Positions 43,754 to 54,972 of a stretch of DNA of 64,000 nt are shown in pieces. Source of the DNA: Asterias amurensis. Its lineage: Eukaryota; Echinodermata; Asteroidea; Forcipulatida; Asteriidae. How positions within the stretch are numbered: the stretch's first letter is position 1; each line of letters starts with the position of its first letter. The stretch is taken from assembly GCF_032118995.1 (NCBI RefSeq), contig NC_092665.1, positions 5,203,501 to 5,267,500 of the forward strand, read 5' to 3'. The translations under genes were made by a program, and so were the position numbers. The notes under the pieces were generated by a model. It had not been told where the DNA came from, searched no databases, and saw only the letters and a program-made list of their open reading frames with translations.

Positions 43754-44413
43754 TCATTTTTTGCTCACTTCTGCTGATCCTGGTGGGTAAGAGAAGTTAT
43801 CTGGGTTTGTGTTGAAGAAAATTAATGCTTGTGATAGCGTTTGTCTGAATACAGTGTAGCCAAATTCTGATGGGTGAGTGCCGTCCCATTTGTATATAGG
43901 CTTGTCTTCTACCCTTAAGTTTGTTCCATTAAAGATACTTGAATGGGTGATCACATGAGCATTTGATGCTATTGCCTCTCTACAAAACTTGTGAGCTATC
44001 TTATTTATATTTATTGTGGCTGCCAGCCCTGCCCCTTTCTTAATTTCATCTGGTTATGCTAATCTGATCATAATGTCTGACCAGATTATTCTTGTGTGAG
44101 GCAACAGCTGGCGGATACCCTTAATATTATCTTTTACCCGTTTACCTATCTCCCAGGTTGAACTCTTAAGGATATCATTGGTTCCTAAGTGGAGGATTAG
44201 TGTCGTCGGTGCGGGGTTCTTGTGCATGAGCCTCTGTAGCCGACCGTTCAGGCCCGCACACCTTGCACCTGACACACCGGACCAGATGGTACGTCCTCCC
44301 CCGGGTAGCTGTTCTCCATTGTTTCCCGCATGGGCTACGATTGAGTCGCCCATTATCCATGTTGTCATTGAGTCTGAAAAATTAAGAAAAAGAAACACAA
44401 CAGCAACGAGCAC
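43754..44413 (-). pseudogene. SGNH/GDSL-type hydrolase ORF of the retroelement (one stop)
   Basis: The minus-strand frame from 44413 reads MTTWIMGDSIVAHAG (block I, GDS nucleophile), ARCAGLNGRLQRLM, then LILHLGTNDILKS (block III, GxND) and TRIIWSDIMIRLA, where a TAA stops it at 44054. In the same frame it resumes and ends with KWDGTHPSEFGYTVF (block V, DxxH) before the stop at 43754. All SGNH catalytic blocks are therefore present, interrupted by one stop. SGNH hydrolase domains occur as an accessory ORF in some Ngaro-type tyrosine-recombinase retrotransposons. A possible acceptor TTTTTCAG lies just before the conserved part, so the N-terminal hydrophobic MLVAVVFLFLNF may be intronic. Antisense frames are shadows. 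Confidence 0.75.
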
Positions 44414-44690
44414 ATATTTTTGATGATGTATTTAGCACATGTTTGTTTGTTTGTTTGTTTTGCACAAAATTAGCTAGTTTGGTGAAAGTGTTGTACTTTA
44501 ATCATTCCATTTGGTGTATACTTGTGGAAGGACAGATTAAGTTAAATTAATTGATATACGACTGTACATTGTCCTTATGGAACTTAATTATAACAATGCC
44601 TAAACGTTATGAGAGAGTCTAGACTGATTGCATGTGATTTCCATGTTGTTGATGTTAATGTAGACTTAAATAAGCGATGGGCTTCCTTGT

Positions 44691-46070
44691 TCAGATTGTC
44701 CACAGGAATTGTGGTACAGGGGTGCCTATTCCTGCTGCGTCTGGTGCAATTTGACGGAAACGCTCCATCTGGAACCGGGACAAAGCATCAGCTTTATTAT
44801 TCAATTTTCCAGGAATGTGTTTAGCACAAAACGCAACATTTGATTTCAGGCATTGCAGTATAAAAAATCTCAACAGTTCCATTATGTGTGGACACTTAGA
44901 TGATTGTTTATTTATTATTTCTACTGCCGCTGTGTTGTCTGATCTCAAGATTATGCGCTTTCCCTTTAACTGATTCCCCCATAATACTACAGAAACTACT
45001 ATTGGGAAGAACTCTAGCCATGCAATTGAACTCGCTTTCTTGCTATCTGGCCATTTTCCTTGGAACCATTGACCTTTGAAGTATCCCCCAAATCCTATGC
45101 CCCCACTTGCATCCGTGAACAGCTGCAAAGCTGATTCACCTACCCACATTTGGTCTGGAATTGTTGATACCCCATTATGACGTTCTAAAAATAGAAGCCA
45201 CATTTCTAAGTCGTGTTTTGCACCTACTGGTAGAACGAATTTTTGTTGGGGTTTCCTCTTTCCACATGTCACATCAATTAGCCGCCGTAAGAATGCTCTT
45301 CCAGGGGAGATGGCTTTACAAACAAATTACAATGAACCAATCACTGATTGGAGGTCTTGTAATGATATTAACTCCTCTTCCAGGGCCCGTTTCACCTTCC
45401 CTTTAATCTTTGATAATTTCTGGTGTGGTATTGTAATAACTAGTTTTTCGGAGTCAATTTCCAGCCCCAGGTATGTTATTTTGGTAGTTGGGCCAACCTC
45501 CTTTTCTGGCGATAAGGGGACCCCCAACTGTTTGCATGTTTTCTGGAAGCTACGTTTAACAAACAAACATGACAGAATACTATTTTTGTCAGCAACACCA
45601 GCCATAAAGAAATCATCACAGTAATGTGTAATCCTATCTGTACATGCGTCCTTTTTAGCCGCCCATTCTATAAATGTAGAGAAGGTTTCAAATAGGGCTG
45701 GGGAGCATGAGGCTCCCATGGGGAGTGCTTTATCTACAAAGTATTTATCTTGCACTTTCATTCCTAATAATACAAAATCATCTGGGTGTACAGGGAGTAG
45801 CCTAAACGCTGATTCAATATCTTCTTTTGCCATCATGGCCCCTTTTCCAACCCCTACTACCAGTTGTACTGCATCATCATAGCTATTATACTTCACCGTG
45901 CACAATGCTGGGTCAATGCCATCATTGACAGACTCCCCTTCTGGGTATGACAGATGTTGTATTAATCTGAACTTTCCTGGTTCGGTTTTTGGTATAATAC
46001 CTATTGGTGATACAATCAAACCTGCCATTGGTTTTTCATTGAAATTGTTGGTCATATGACCGCCAACCAA
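44691..46070 (-). pseudogene. Reverse transcriptase / RNase H polyprotein with one in-frame stop
   Basis: The RT part reads SPIGIIPKTEPGKFRLIQHL, then KEDIESAFRLLPV (motif A), LPMGASCSPALFETF (motif B), THYCDDFFMAGV (motif C, metal-binding DD) and KITYLGLEID. The frame meets a TAA at 45327-45329 after LQSVIGSL and then continues in the same frame through RRLIDVTCGK into RNase H. That domain has LFTDASGGIGFGGYF (first Asp), WLEFFPIV (Glu), ILRSDNTAAVE (Asp) and HIPGKLNNKADALSR. All catalytic residues are readable, so this copy died recently or the stop is read through. It copies element RNA to DNA and removes the RNA strand. Confidence 0.85.
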
Positions 46071-46906
46071 AAACCCCCATACCGCGAGGCGGCAGTTCTA
46101 ATCATATTCATGTATTTGAGTAACTCTTGTATTCGGCTAGGGTGTGCTTTCAAGTATATGGATGTATAGACTAAAAAGGCTGATGTCCATTCATTGATGG
46201 ATGTTACAAATTGCTTTGGTTTACTACTTTTCCACACAATTTGACCCTCCTGGTTTACTGATAAAGCTATGCCTTGGTTTTCTTGATGTTGCAAGTAGGG
46301 GTCCCCCTTTTCCAACAATGTCCCCACATCTACGTATTCCCCTTTGATAATCTTGCTTTTTACGCTCTGCTGCACACCTGTTCCCAGTGGGCTAAATGCT
46401 GATACCAGGGGTGTAAAACCTAACTGTTGTTGCTGGAATAGTTCCTGACTAGGGATCCCAAAAGTGTCTGTGTTATTGATCACTACTGGTTCATTGACAA
46501 CCGGCAAGTTATTGTTACCATTAACGTCCACTTGGGTTGCAATGTTACCCCCTATACTATTGTGATTTTGGGTTGCATTATTAACACACACACTATTGTT
46601 ATTGACTGACGGACCATTGGTTCCTGATATCCCTAACGGAATTATCTCTGTTTGAGGTTGATAGTTTGTCCCTGTATTATTACCTGTACTACGATTACTA
46701 TTAATACTGTCATGAATATTATTATCCTCATAATCACTCATATTAGTACTGCGAGTCTCATTCACACTAAAATTACCTTCTAGAAGTCTGTTTGCTTCTA
46801 TTCTGGGCGTGGCCCGTCGCTGTTGAATGGGCTGCTGTGTCCTTGGTTGCGGTCCTGGTTGCCGTCGCTGACCCGGTGCTGGTGCTGTGGCTTGGTCGGT
46901 TTCCAC
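46052..46906 (-). pseudogene. Gag-like protein, C-terminus deleted
   Basis: 284-residue frame with a Gln/Pro-rich then Asn-rich low-complexity N-terminal half. It is followed by VKSKIIKGEYVDVGTLLEKG and SINEWTSAFLVYTSIYLKAH with IQELLKYMNMIRTAASRYGG. The pattern W..AF..Y..IY...P....ELLKY...I..A...YGG is typical of DIRS/Ngaro gag proteins, which package element RNA. The frame stops right where the RT frame starts, so the usual gag C-terminus with zinc knuckle and the RT N-terminus are missing. A GGGGGTTTTTGG run sits at the junction. Confidence 0.6.
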
Positions 46907-47109
46907 CTACGGATGGTCTTGCCCTGGTTGTGCCCGTGGTTCTGGGTGGATATCAGCCGTGACTTGGTGTTCGTGGGTGCGTCTAAGGTTGCGCTCAGTA
47001 ACTTGGTCAGCAGCCAAACGTTGAGTTGCACGGGATTGTGCCCTTGTTTGCCGTCCATGGCCTTGCCCAGTGAGTGTTCGTGAGTTTGTTGCTTTCGGTC
47101 CCTCATTCC

Positions 47110-48545
47110 GCTTCTAAGCCCGTTTTCTGCCCATACTTTAGCTTGCTACCACAGTAACGTAGGCTTACTGGCGAATATTTATGTAGTTTTGAACAACGAT
47201 CGTACAATTCGAAAAATTCTGGTAAGAGAAAATCGGGAGAAAAAATATTTTTGACCTTCTCTATCCGTTGCCGAGACAGAGAGTGAACTGTAACAAGGCT
47301 TACCGAAGCGTTATCGAACTACGCCGGTTGTGATTGGTTCTTCAAATTGATAGAACCTTTAAAACACGCATCATGATTGGTCCAGACCGTGCGTCTCCAA
47401 AAACAAGGAGACAATGAGGCCTAGCGGACCGGATCACTATTTGCCGTGGATAAATGAGTTTTTCTTCGATGCTCGAAATAAAACTTTACTATAATGGACA
47501 AATTAAAGAAAAACAAGATCAAAGGTAGGGTGTTTTCAAAACATGTATGGGGGGGGGGGGCTTTGGAGAAAACGGGTTACCACATACCAATGCAAATGGA
47601 GACAATTTTGTAGCCAGAGCCTATATATATTAAAACGTATTATTTTACACTTTATTTCAAAAAATAAATATACAAAATAAATTCTTTAGCTGAAGCAAAA
47701 TGGAGGGTAATGGTAAGCTATTCAACACCAGTGTTTATGTTTGGTTCAAAGGGTTGGACTGTCTTGAGTTGGTGAATCCGGTGTGATTCTCTATGCTTGA
47801 GGTGTGTGTCATCACCCTTGCAAAGCTTATGTATAATTGTGTGGTTGAAAATTTATTATTTGTAAATATAAGTCAAAATTAATAATCGATGAATAATGAA
47901 CTATGTGTTGTATAATAAATTATATGTAAATAATTGCGTTTAATAAATGTTTTACATTTGGCGCCCCATAGAGCCGCGACCCCAAAACTATGGTTATGAC
48001 GTCACTTGTAAAAGGTCCCTAATAACACCAGAGACCGACCTCCAAACCGGCGCGTACTTTCATCTTTGACCTATATTCATTTCACATAAAGATACGCGGG
48101 CAAATTCTACACCAACATTACATGCAAGTTCATGCACATTGTATGTATAGTATACATACACCACACATGTGGACACATACCATGCGGGCGGCCAAAAGTA
48201 AGCTTTCCATATCTGTGTTTTGATTGGTCGACCGAGGTTACCTCAGACCAAATAAAACAAGCCCAGATACGGTAGCATTCACTGAATTTATCCAATTTAA
48301 GACGTCTCTCCTTCGTAGACACCCTGAATCGAGAAACCGGCTTGGCCAGCGCTGAGGAACTACGCTCCTGCATGCTGGATTGGAACATCTGGAGATAAAT
48401 CACTGGGCAGGCTCGAGCTCCCACATGGCGCTCGACTTGATGTCGATTTATTCAATTACATCTTTGTATCCATTGAAATCACTGGATCTAATTAGCAGGT
48501 ACCTGTCTTCATCAACGCGGATAAAGACAGGGTCCCAGTCTGCAA
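47110..48545. other. Region upstream of the retroelement
   Basis: No gene is supported. It contains a G12 run (47551-47562), an AT-rich stretch, and at 47960-48060 sequence (TTGGCGCCCCATAGAGCCGC, ACCAGAGACCGACCTCCAAA) that looks like further dispersed repeat; the latter recurs near 55975. Confidence 0.45.
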
Positions 48546-48550
48546 TCTAT

Positions 48551-48703
48551 GGGTGCGTTCGTTTAGATTCCCTATGTCGACCCCGGTCTGCCCCGGTACG
48601 TTCGAATAGCTTTAACGATTGTAAACGTCCAATAAGTTCTTGTCAGGGGCTCACCAGAGTGAGCACCGCGGGGTCGACCAAGGGAAGCTAATCGAACGCA
48701 CCC
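48551..48703 (+). mobile_element. Short MITE, family F2, with TAT target duplication
   Basis: GGGTGCGTTCGTTTAGATTC at the left and AGCTAATCGAACGCACCC at the right, flanked by TAT on both sides. Only 153 bp, the centre being deleted. Best copy for defining the ends of F2. Confidence 0.82.
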
Positions 48704-49088
48704 TATGTAGACGGCAAACTGTAAGAAAATATACGTAGAGGGCAATTTGGCTCTGTGGTGTTATTTAATTGGGAATATTTACAAGGCGCCCTCTATGTAT
48801 AAATTTATAAAAAAATGTACAATGTGAGGTGTGTACAGATCCAAACGTTGGTTGTGTGTGTGCTCGCGAACACCATTTTCTTGGAAACCAGGGGGATAAG
48901 AATTACAAAGCCCCCTTTGGCTTCTATTTACTACAAACGTAGTGTGCGGTGTTGTAACCGAGGCTACAATCCCCGCCTTATCTCTTTGGGCCCCTGCCCC
49001 CTTTCAATGTTGGTTCCGATTGCCGGTCCTCTGGGTTACATTCAACATTGAGATGGGGACGGACGGGGGCAGGGGAGACGATGTTTAT

Positions 49089-49250
49089 TGTCAGTGGGAA
49101 GTGGACAGGGAATGGTTTTATATAACGTAGGAATTGGCATTTTGGCATTTTGGCTGGGACTGTAGGCCCCGTTGCCGGAGGAACAAAACTCGTCTTATTT
49201 GACTGGCGACCGAACATGTTTTCTTAATGCTTCCGAAAAACTGCATTCGG
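49089..49250. repeat. Dispersed repeat shared with 19689-19850
   Basis: Begins TGTCAGTGGGAAGTGGACAG and ends near GCTTCCGAAAAACTGCA. Its flanks differ from those at 19.7 kb, which suggests a separate mobile repeat rather than part of the tandem unit. Confidence 0.6.
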
Positions 49251-49454
49251 GTAACTTAACGGAGTTTACTTTTTGTTTCAAAACATAATAAAGCTGCAGT
49301 CTATACAAACAGTTAGATTTATCGAGAGATATCGCCCTTTGAAAACAGGGGAAGTAAATAAATAATAATAGAAACAGTCTCTCTTTAAATTCATTGTATA
49401 CTATTTTGCATACAAATGATATTTTGAAAGATATAGCTTTTAATTGTTCAAAGA

Positions 49455-49755
49455 CACTGGCACTGTTGGTAATTGTCAAAGACAAACAAATATCAAACGT
49501 CGAAGTTGCGAGATAATAATGAGAGAAAAACACCCTTGTCACACGAAGTTGTGTGCTTTTAGATGCTTAGTTTCTATACATCAAACTCTAAGTCTGAGGT
49601 CTAGAAATCAAATTCGTGAAAAATTACTTCTCGAAAACTACGTTACTTCAGAGGGATCCGTTTCCCACAATGTTTTACACTATCAACAGCTCTCCATTAC
49701 TCATTACCAAGTCAGGTTTTATGCTAATTATTATTTTGAGTAATTACCAATAACA
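49455..49755 (+). mobile_element. MITE, family F1
   Basis: Starts AAGACACTGGCACTGTTGGT and has a deletion removing the GAGCTCAATTGG block. It ends GAGTAATTACCAATAACAA with the right terminus lost. Confidence 0.72.
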
Positions 49756-50006
49756 ATAACTGTACATAACATATTAATTAAAATTTTAAGTCTTAAGGAC
49801 TTTACGAAAAGCAGACAGAGTATTAGATTCCCTAATGGCAGTTGGGAGATTGTTCCAAATCATGGGCCCAGCCACACTGACAGCCTTCTGACCTAAAACT
49901 TTGTTTGCTCGGGGAACATTCAAGCGAGTGATGTCAAGTGTGGACCGAAGAAATCGTGGAGGAGTGTAATGTGACAGTTAAGTGGAAATAATGAGGTGTA
50001 GATTTG

Positions 50007-50342
50007 TTAAAGCATAAAAACGCGAAGAGCAATCTTAAAATGGATTCGTTCTCTAATTGGTAGCCAATGAAGTTCCCTAAGTGATGGGGTAATAATATGT
50101 TCTCTCAAGGGTGTGGAACATATTAAACGACCTGCACTATTTTGTAGTCTTTGAACTCTGTCCAATTCATATGACGTTGCACCAAATAAAAGGAGATTGA
50201 CATAGTCAATACGAGAGAGGACTAAAGCTCTGACAACATGATGGAGAGTATCCTTATCCAGGTACCGTTTGATTCTCCTTAAGTTACGTAATTGAAAATT
50301 TATTGATTGGCAGATGCTGGAAACTTGCTTGATCATTGTCAT
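50007..50342 (-). mobile_element. CR1/Jockey-like LINE fragment
   Basis: The minus-strand frame reads VVRALVLSRIDYVNLLLFGA, then LDRVQRLQNSAGRLI and LRELHWLPIRERIHFKIALR. This is the conserved C-terminal segment of CR1/Jockey-type reverse transcriptases (SRIDYCN...LQ.VQN.AARL...LHWLP...RI.FK). The fragment is about 110 residues. It occupies the place where the ALP copy C last exons would be expected. Confidence 0.8.
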
Positions 50343-50487
50343 ATTATGATAATCAAATTTTATTTATAAGTTGCTGACAAAATCAGTAGGGTCAATCGAT
50401 GTATCAGTTTTATTTTCATTGAGCTTAAGCTTGTTAGAAGTCATAGTGTCCACTGCCTTTAAAGTTATATTTGTGGATGACACTTAC

Positions 50488-50688
50488 CTCCTCTGCCGAG
50501 TATTGGACTACCACGATCAGCTGCTCCTCCTATAGAGAGTACATGGCTATGGTCGGCAGTTACAATAAATAAAGTCCCCATTTCGTAGGTCATTGACATC
50601 GCCTTGGCTACAGCCTTATCCATTGCAATGGTATCATGCAGGGCGTTGTAGGCTAACCCGTCATGATGCGCATGGTCAATTCGGCCAC
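50488..50688 (-). pseudogene. ALP copy C exon E8 (metal-site exon, intact)
   Basis: 201 nt with acceptor ACGAAG and donor GGAG|GTAAGT. Reads GRIDHAHHDGLAYNALHDTI, AMDKAVAKAMSMTYEMGTLF, then IVTADHSHVLSIGGAADRGS. The EGGRIDH and TADHSH blocks supply Zn/Mg ligands. This is the only copy in the window with TADHSH. Confidence 0.87.
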
Positions 50689-50755
50689 CTTCGTGTTTCA
50701 AATCAAGATAGATTGAAATTTGATGAAAAATCTGGTAGTGTGTCTTTTTCGTGAA

Positions 50756-51215
50756 GAATGTTCACGCTGTCACCATCTTGGTCATGTTCCCTGTTTACAT
50801 AACAGTAATAAACTCTAATATTCTTTGCGCAAACATGGCACCAGCCTCAGATTGGTTACAATGGGGTATAAAGTCAAGATGGCCACACCGTGATAAAGGT
50901 CTAAATCACGCTGTCACCATCTTGGTCATGTTCCCTGTTTCTATAACAGTAATGAATGCTAACATTCATTGTGCAAACATGGCACCAGCCTCAGTTTGGT
51001 TACAATGGAGTATTAAGTCAAGATGGCCACACCGTGATAAAGGTTTATAATCACGCTGTCACCATATCGGTCATGTTCCCTGTTTCCATAACAGTAATGA
51101 ATGCTAACATTCATTGCGCAAACATGGCACCAGACTATTATTTCGTCCAGCCTTAGTTTTGTTACAATGAGTTTGAATGGAGTAAAATCAAGGTGGCCAC
51201 ACCGTGATAAAGCAA
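50756..51215. repeat. 145-bp tandem repeat, three copies, in ALP C intron
   Basis: Units start near 50764, 50909 and 51054 (CGCTGTCACCATCTTGGTCA), period 145 bp. One unit more than in copy B. Confidence 0.87.
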
Positions 51216-51628
51216 CATCATAGACGAAGTTTTTGTCAACCAAGATTTTAAAACTAGGAAAAGACATGAATACAAAGATAACAAACGTTGGCCCTAGTTT
51301 TTAAGAATGTTCGTTTGCAACCAATTGGGATGTATTCTTTTTAATTACAAGTTTGCAGCAATGTCTACTTTGGTGACAAAATCTAGTAGGTCGGTTGATG
51401 TTTTGCTATTATTCGGTCGTCCATGCCAACCTGCGTGGTCTTGTTATCAACAATGAAAATACATACAATCTGTGACTGGACAATGGCATCAAAGATGCCG
51501 GACAATGTAAATACTCCATATAACGAGGTTTCAGATTGTCAATGATTTTCTTAGCCACATAAGTAAGAGGTAGGGCCTAACGACAAGCTTTTGCGAAACA
51601 GCAGCAATGACACAAAGGGCTCATGTAG

Positions 51629-51920
51629 TCTTGTCCAAGGCTCTTTACGCAAGCACCGGCCCGCTCTGAATTCACGAACTGCATAGATACTATACTGCAC
51701 GGTAAACAGTACTTAATACCGTGGGGTCGAAGCATGGTTTTTCGAGGTTGTTGTACCAACGAGGCTGCAACTAGACTCGTTGTAACCTCGTTGATACATC
51801 GAAAAGCCATGCTTCGACCCCACGGTATAAAGTACTATTATGTATACCGTGCGGTATAGTATCTATGCAGTTCGTGAATTCAGAGCGGGTCGGTACTTGC
51901 GTATAGAGGCTTGGACAAGG
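51629..51920. mobile_element. Fold-back element, family F4
   Basis: Orthologue of 23522-23798, with longer inner arms (GGGGTCGAAGCATGGTTTTT against the inverse near 51805-51825) and therefore closer to the intact structure. Confidence 0.8.
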
Positions 51921-51995
51921 CTAGGGCTCATGAAACCAATTAACCAACACTCTACTAAAACCAGAAACCTGTATGTTGTAATAATAACTTAATAC

Positions 51996-52135
51996 CCTCA
52001 ACCAAAAGGAAGAACCCGTCTTCGCCTTCTGAAGTATCTCAATGGCCTTTTCTACCATCTCAGACAATGAGGGCTCACCCCCTACGTCATTCATTCGGTT
52101 ACCTTCAAATTGCATGTGACTTGGCTCAAACAAAC
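51996..52135 (-). pseudogene. ALP copy C exon E7, frameshifted
   Basis: 140 nt against 141 in copy B. Reads [20 protein letters not shown] and [12 protein letters not shown], then loses one base and shifts. The donor context is GAGG|GTATTA rather than GTAAGT. Confidence 0.85.
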
Positions 52136-52149
52136 CTGAAAGGTAAGCA

Positions 52150-52905
52150 AAGTTAATACAACTGTCAAGTAAAAGTTTCTATATTAAATCGTCCTGGTTG
52201 GTTATAAAGTTCAAACTGACGCCTTTTCACTTGTTCCGTGTATATAAATAAATTAGATAGTCAAAGGTTTCTTCCGTTGTTGACAGCTCCCTTTTAGAGA
52301 GGTTCCAAAGAGTCACCGATACTCTTACGTGAACGGATACGTCATAATACGTCATCACTTTTTGAGGTCCATGGGGATGTGACGTATAACCGTTGTACAC
52401 AAGTTAGAATAGTCGCTCAAAACGGGAATCTGTCGCCATACACTTAAGTAAGAACGATTATATTTTGTTCATGTTTTTGGAGCGGATTGTTATTTTTTAA
52501 TGCACCAGGTTTTCGCCATGTCTTTTAGAGGTATCATACATGGATGTAGTTGGACATTGTTACACCATGCTTCAAAAAAAAGAGAAATGGACTTAAAAGT
52601 TAGGCGACGGATGTCAGTTTAGCCTGTGGAGTTTTTATGTACTGTACATTTGGTTAATAGCGCCCTCTTGAGCCTCAAGTTGAGGGTATTCGTTAGAATT
52701 TTGCAAAACAAAACTACATAGCTCACTTGACGCGAACGCGTACGGTTCGATATCTGTATGCGTATTCGTATCCGCGACTCTGCGAAACCTCTCTAATAAG
52801 ACGGACACAGATTGTACGAAATATTGTGAGATAAAAAATAAAAAATAAAAAAAGTGAAAAAAAAGTAATGTAATGGGGTAAAACCGAATTAGGTTTGCTG
52901 GAATA
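52150..52905. other. ALP C intron between E6 and E7
   Basis: No exon or repeat ends recognised, apart from A-rich tracts and a short inversion of GACGTATTATGACG-like sequence near 52330-52350. Confidence 0.4.
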
Positions 52906-52912
52906 TAAAAAT

Positions 52913-53455
52913 TAAAGTCACCTGGAAATAGAATTGTTTTTCTTTCAAACATAAGAGTATATGCTTACGAACAATAAAACATTGTTTTTAGTAATTGTTT
53001 GTCACGATTTATATGTTTAAAAAATATATAAAGTTGTTTGGGGGCTGACTCCGCCTACCCCTTTTGTGACGTCATTCAAGGCAGACCTTGCCTGCAAAGC
53101 GTATAGTAAACACACGTGCAAAGTACATGTACGTCCAAGTCGTGAGTTGGTACATTTCAAAAAGTTTTTTTCTGCATTCAGCAGCAATACACCTAGTCGG
53201 CATTGCCGGAAAAAATATTTTTTTTTTTTTTAAACGTAAAAACTCACGACTTGGTCCGTACATGTACTTTGCAATTGTGTTTACTCTACGCATTACTCTC
53301 GGGTCGGGGTCTACTCTTAAATTTGTAAATAACATAAGAACTGATTTTTTAAAACCTTAGTTAACTGTTTATTCACATTCAACTCATCAAAACACATATA
53401 TTAGTGACAAAAGCTTTATTTTGAAAAAATACCACTTCCAGGTGACTTTAAGTCT
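52913..53455. mobile_element. TIR element, family F3
   Basis: Ends TTAAAGTCACCTGGAAATAG and CACTTCCAGGTGACTTTAA are inverted. The interior holds a second inverted pair: GTGCAAAGTACATGTACGTC with CAAGTCGTGAGTT (53115-53145) against AACTCACGACTTGG with CCGTACATGTACTTTGCA (about 53240-53272). It is noncoding and sits inside the ALP copy C intron between E6 and E7. Confidence 0.8.
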
Positions 53456-53712
53456 CATTATACGGCAACTATGGTAGCCTACGTCTAATGTCACCACAGT
53501 TTGTAAATGACGACGTGCGGCATCAAGCCTAAAGCCCGTGCCAATAAGTGACACAACCCCACATCATGTACGTACATGTACATTTAGCTCAGTATAGATG
53601 AGGCGCAAGGGTTGTAGGCAAAATCATGTTCCAAACGACATACCTTGGTTGGCTGTGCCATACAGTCGATTGATTGTACTTGTTCAAATTGGTACATGAA
53701 ACAACAACTCAC

Positions 53713-53811
53713 CTAAAAGGTTGTCAGTTTCAAGTGGATTGACGTCTTTAAATTGTTCCAAATTCCACACGTACTTGCTGTTTGTCTTGTCTTTACCTGC
53801 TTGCCATTCGT
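53713..53811 (-). pseudogene. ALP copy C exon E6 (intact)
   Basis: 99 nt and the same splice sites as copies A and B. The YVWN tryptophan is intact. Confidence 0.83.
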
Positions 53812-54070
53812 CTTAAACAAAACATTATTGTAAAACATTGAGTGAAATAAATGCTTTACTTGATTGTTAAGAGCTTCATGTGACCGAAAGGAAACTAAAT
53901 GCTGTGGAACTATAACTATCTTGAAAACATCTATAAAGTCAAGGTTCGTTCAAGTGAAACTATTTCGATGAGAGATACTTCTACAAGAAAAAAAAAAAAA
54001 AAAAAAAAATAAGACGAATAGATTCATTACCATTAAATAAGTTCATCTGGATTGCGGAAGTATATTAAAT

Positions 54071-54218
54071 TAAAGATTCGTTTTTACAAATCCAAAATTA
54101 TGTATGATGTTACTTACATATATTTTACAAAGCTCCTAGCTTAGGAGTTAAACGTAACTAATAGTACTAAATTATATGTAAAGTATACATCATACATAAT
54201 TTTGGATTTGTAAAAACG
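54071..54218. mobile_element. Fold-back palindrome F8, right end truncated
   Basis: Left arm AAAGATTCGTTTTTACAAAT. The right arm stops after GGATTTGTAAAAACG, with about 50 bp of the unit A/B flank missing. Confidence 0.76.
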
Positions 54219-54262
54219 CACTATGCTGTCTCTGTGGTAATGACAGCGTCTTGTGGCTCATG

Positions 54263-54490
54263 GACAGTTATCGATTCACCATTATCGACTTACCAATATT
54301 GACTTACCATGGTCGTTTCAACATTATCTTTTCCCATTATCGATTCTCCATTTCTGATACACAGTTATCTTTTTACGACTATCGGTTCACCGTTATTGAT
54401 TCACAAATATTATCGAATCACCATTCTCGATTCACCAACATCGAGTAGTCGTTATTGGTTTACAAATATCGACTCACCAATATCGACTAA
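54263..54490. repeat. Degenerate minisatellite (copy C)
   Basis: Counterpart of 2535-2830, shorter. It ends at the point where unit C departs from units A and B. Confidence 0.76.
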
Positions 54491-54524
54491 TTATTATTAA
54501 ATATTATATTCGGTCAATGAAATG

Positions 54525-54882
54525 TTAAAGGCATAATTGTTAGCATAAAAACTGACTTGGTAACAAGCAATGGATATCTGTTGATAGTATAAAACATTGT
54601 GAGAAACGGCTCCCTCTGAAGTTACGGATAGTTTTCGAGAAAGAAGTGATTTTCCACGAATTTGATTTCGAGACCTTATTATATTTTGAGGTCCCGAAAT
54701 CAAGCATCTGAAAGCTTACAACTTCGTGTGACAAGGGTGACTTTATTCCATTTTTATCACGCAACTTCGACAACCAATTGAGTTCAAATTTTCACAAGTT
54801 TGTTAATGTACGCATATGTTGAGATACATCATGTGAGAAGACTGGTCTTTGACAATTACCAGTAGTGTCCAGTGCCTTTTAG
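54525..54882 (-). mobile_element. MITE F1, minus orientation, where ALP E4-E5 should be
   Basis: An F1 element in the opposite orientation to all others in the window. Its right end GTAGTGTCCAGTGCCTTTTA marks the junction to sequence matching about 3680 of unit A. Thus roughly 900 bp containing exons E4 and E5 are absent here. Confidence 0.8.
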
Positions 54883-54972
54883 GACACAGGATTCAAATCA
54901 TATTAAAAAACACTCGACAACAAATCAATAAAAGTTATAACATTATATGAATAACTTGACGTGTAAACTTAC

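Larger units (their letters stand above)
43754..47106 (-). mobile_element. Degenerate DIRS/Ngaro-like retrotransposon
   Basis: Minus-strand order: gag-like ORF (46906-46052), reverse transcriptase plus RNase H (46070-44691), SGNH hydrolase (44413-43754). The RT has YCDD at its active site and RNase H follows directly, with no integrase or protease seen. That points to DIRS/Ngaro elements rather than Ty3 or BEL elements. No tyrosine recombinase or terminal split repeats could be found. A short overlapping ORF (47106-46798) may be the 5' part of gag in another frame. It lies between unit B and unit C and is absent from the A/B spacer. Confidence 0.72.

Noticed and set aside
44178..44423. Plus-strand frame over the SGNH ORF, and 45161-45624 plus frames
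   Set aside because: Antisense of the retroelement ORFs, whose minus-strand translations carry the catalytic motifs.
47493..47526. Short ATG exon-like stretch reading MDKLKKNKIK before AGGTAGGG
   Set aside because: A TATA-like sequence and a possible donor are nearby, but there is no recognised protein, no partner exon and no second copy, so it is not supportable as a gene.
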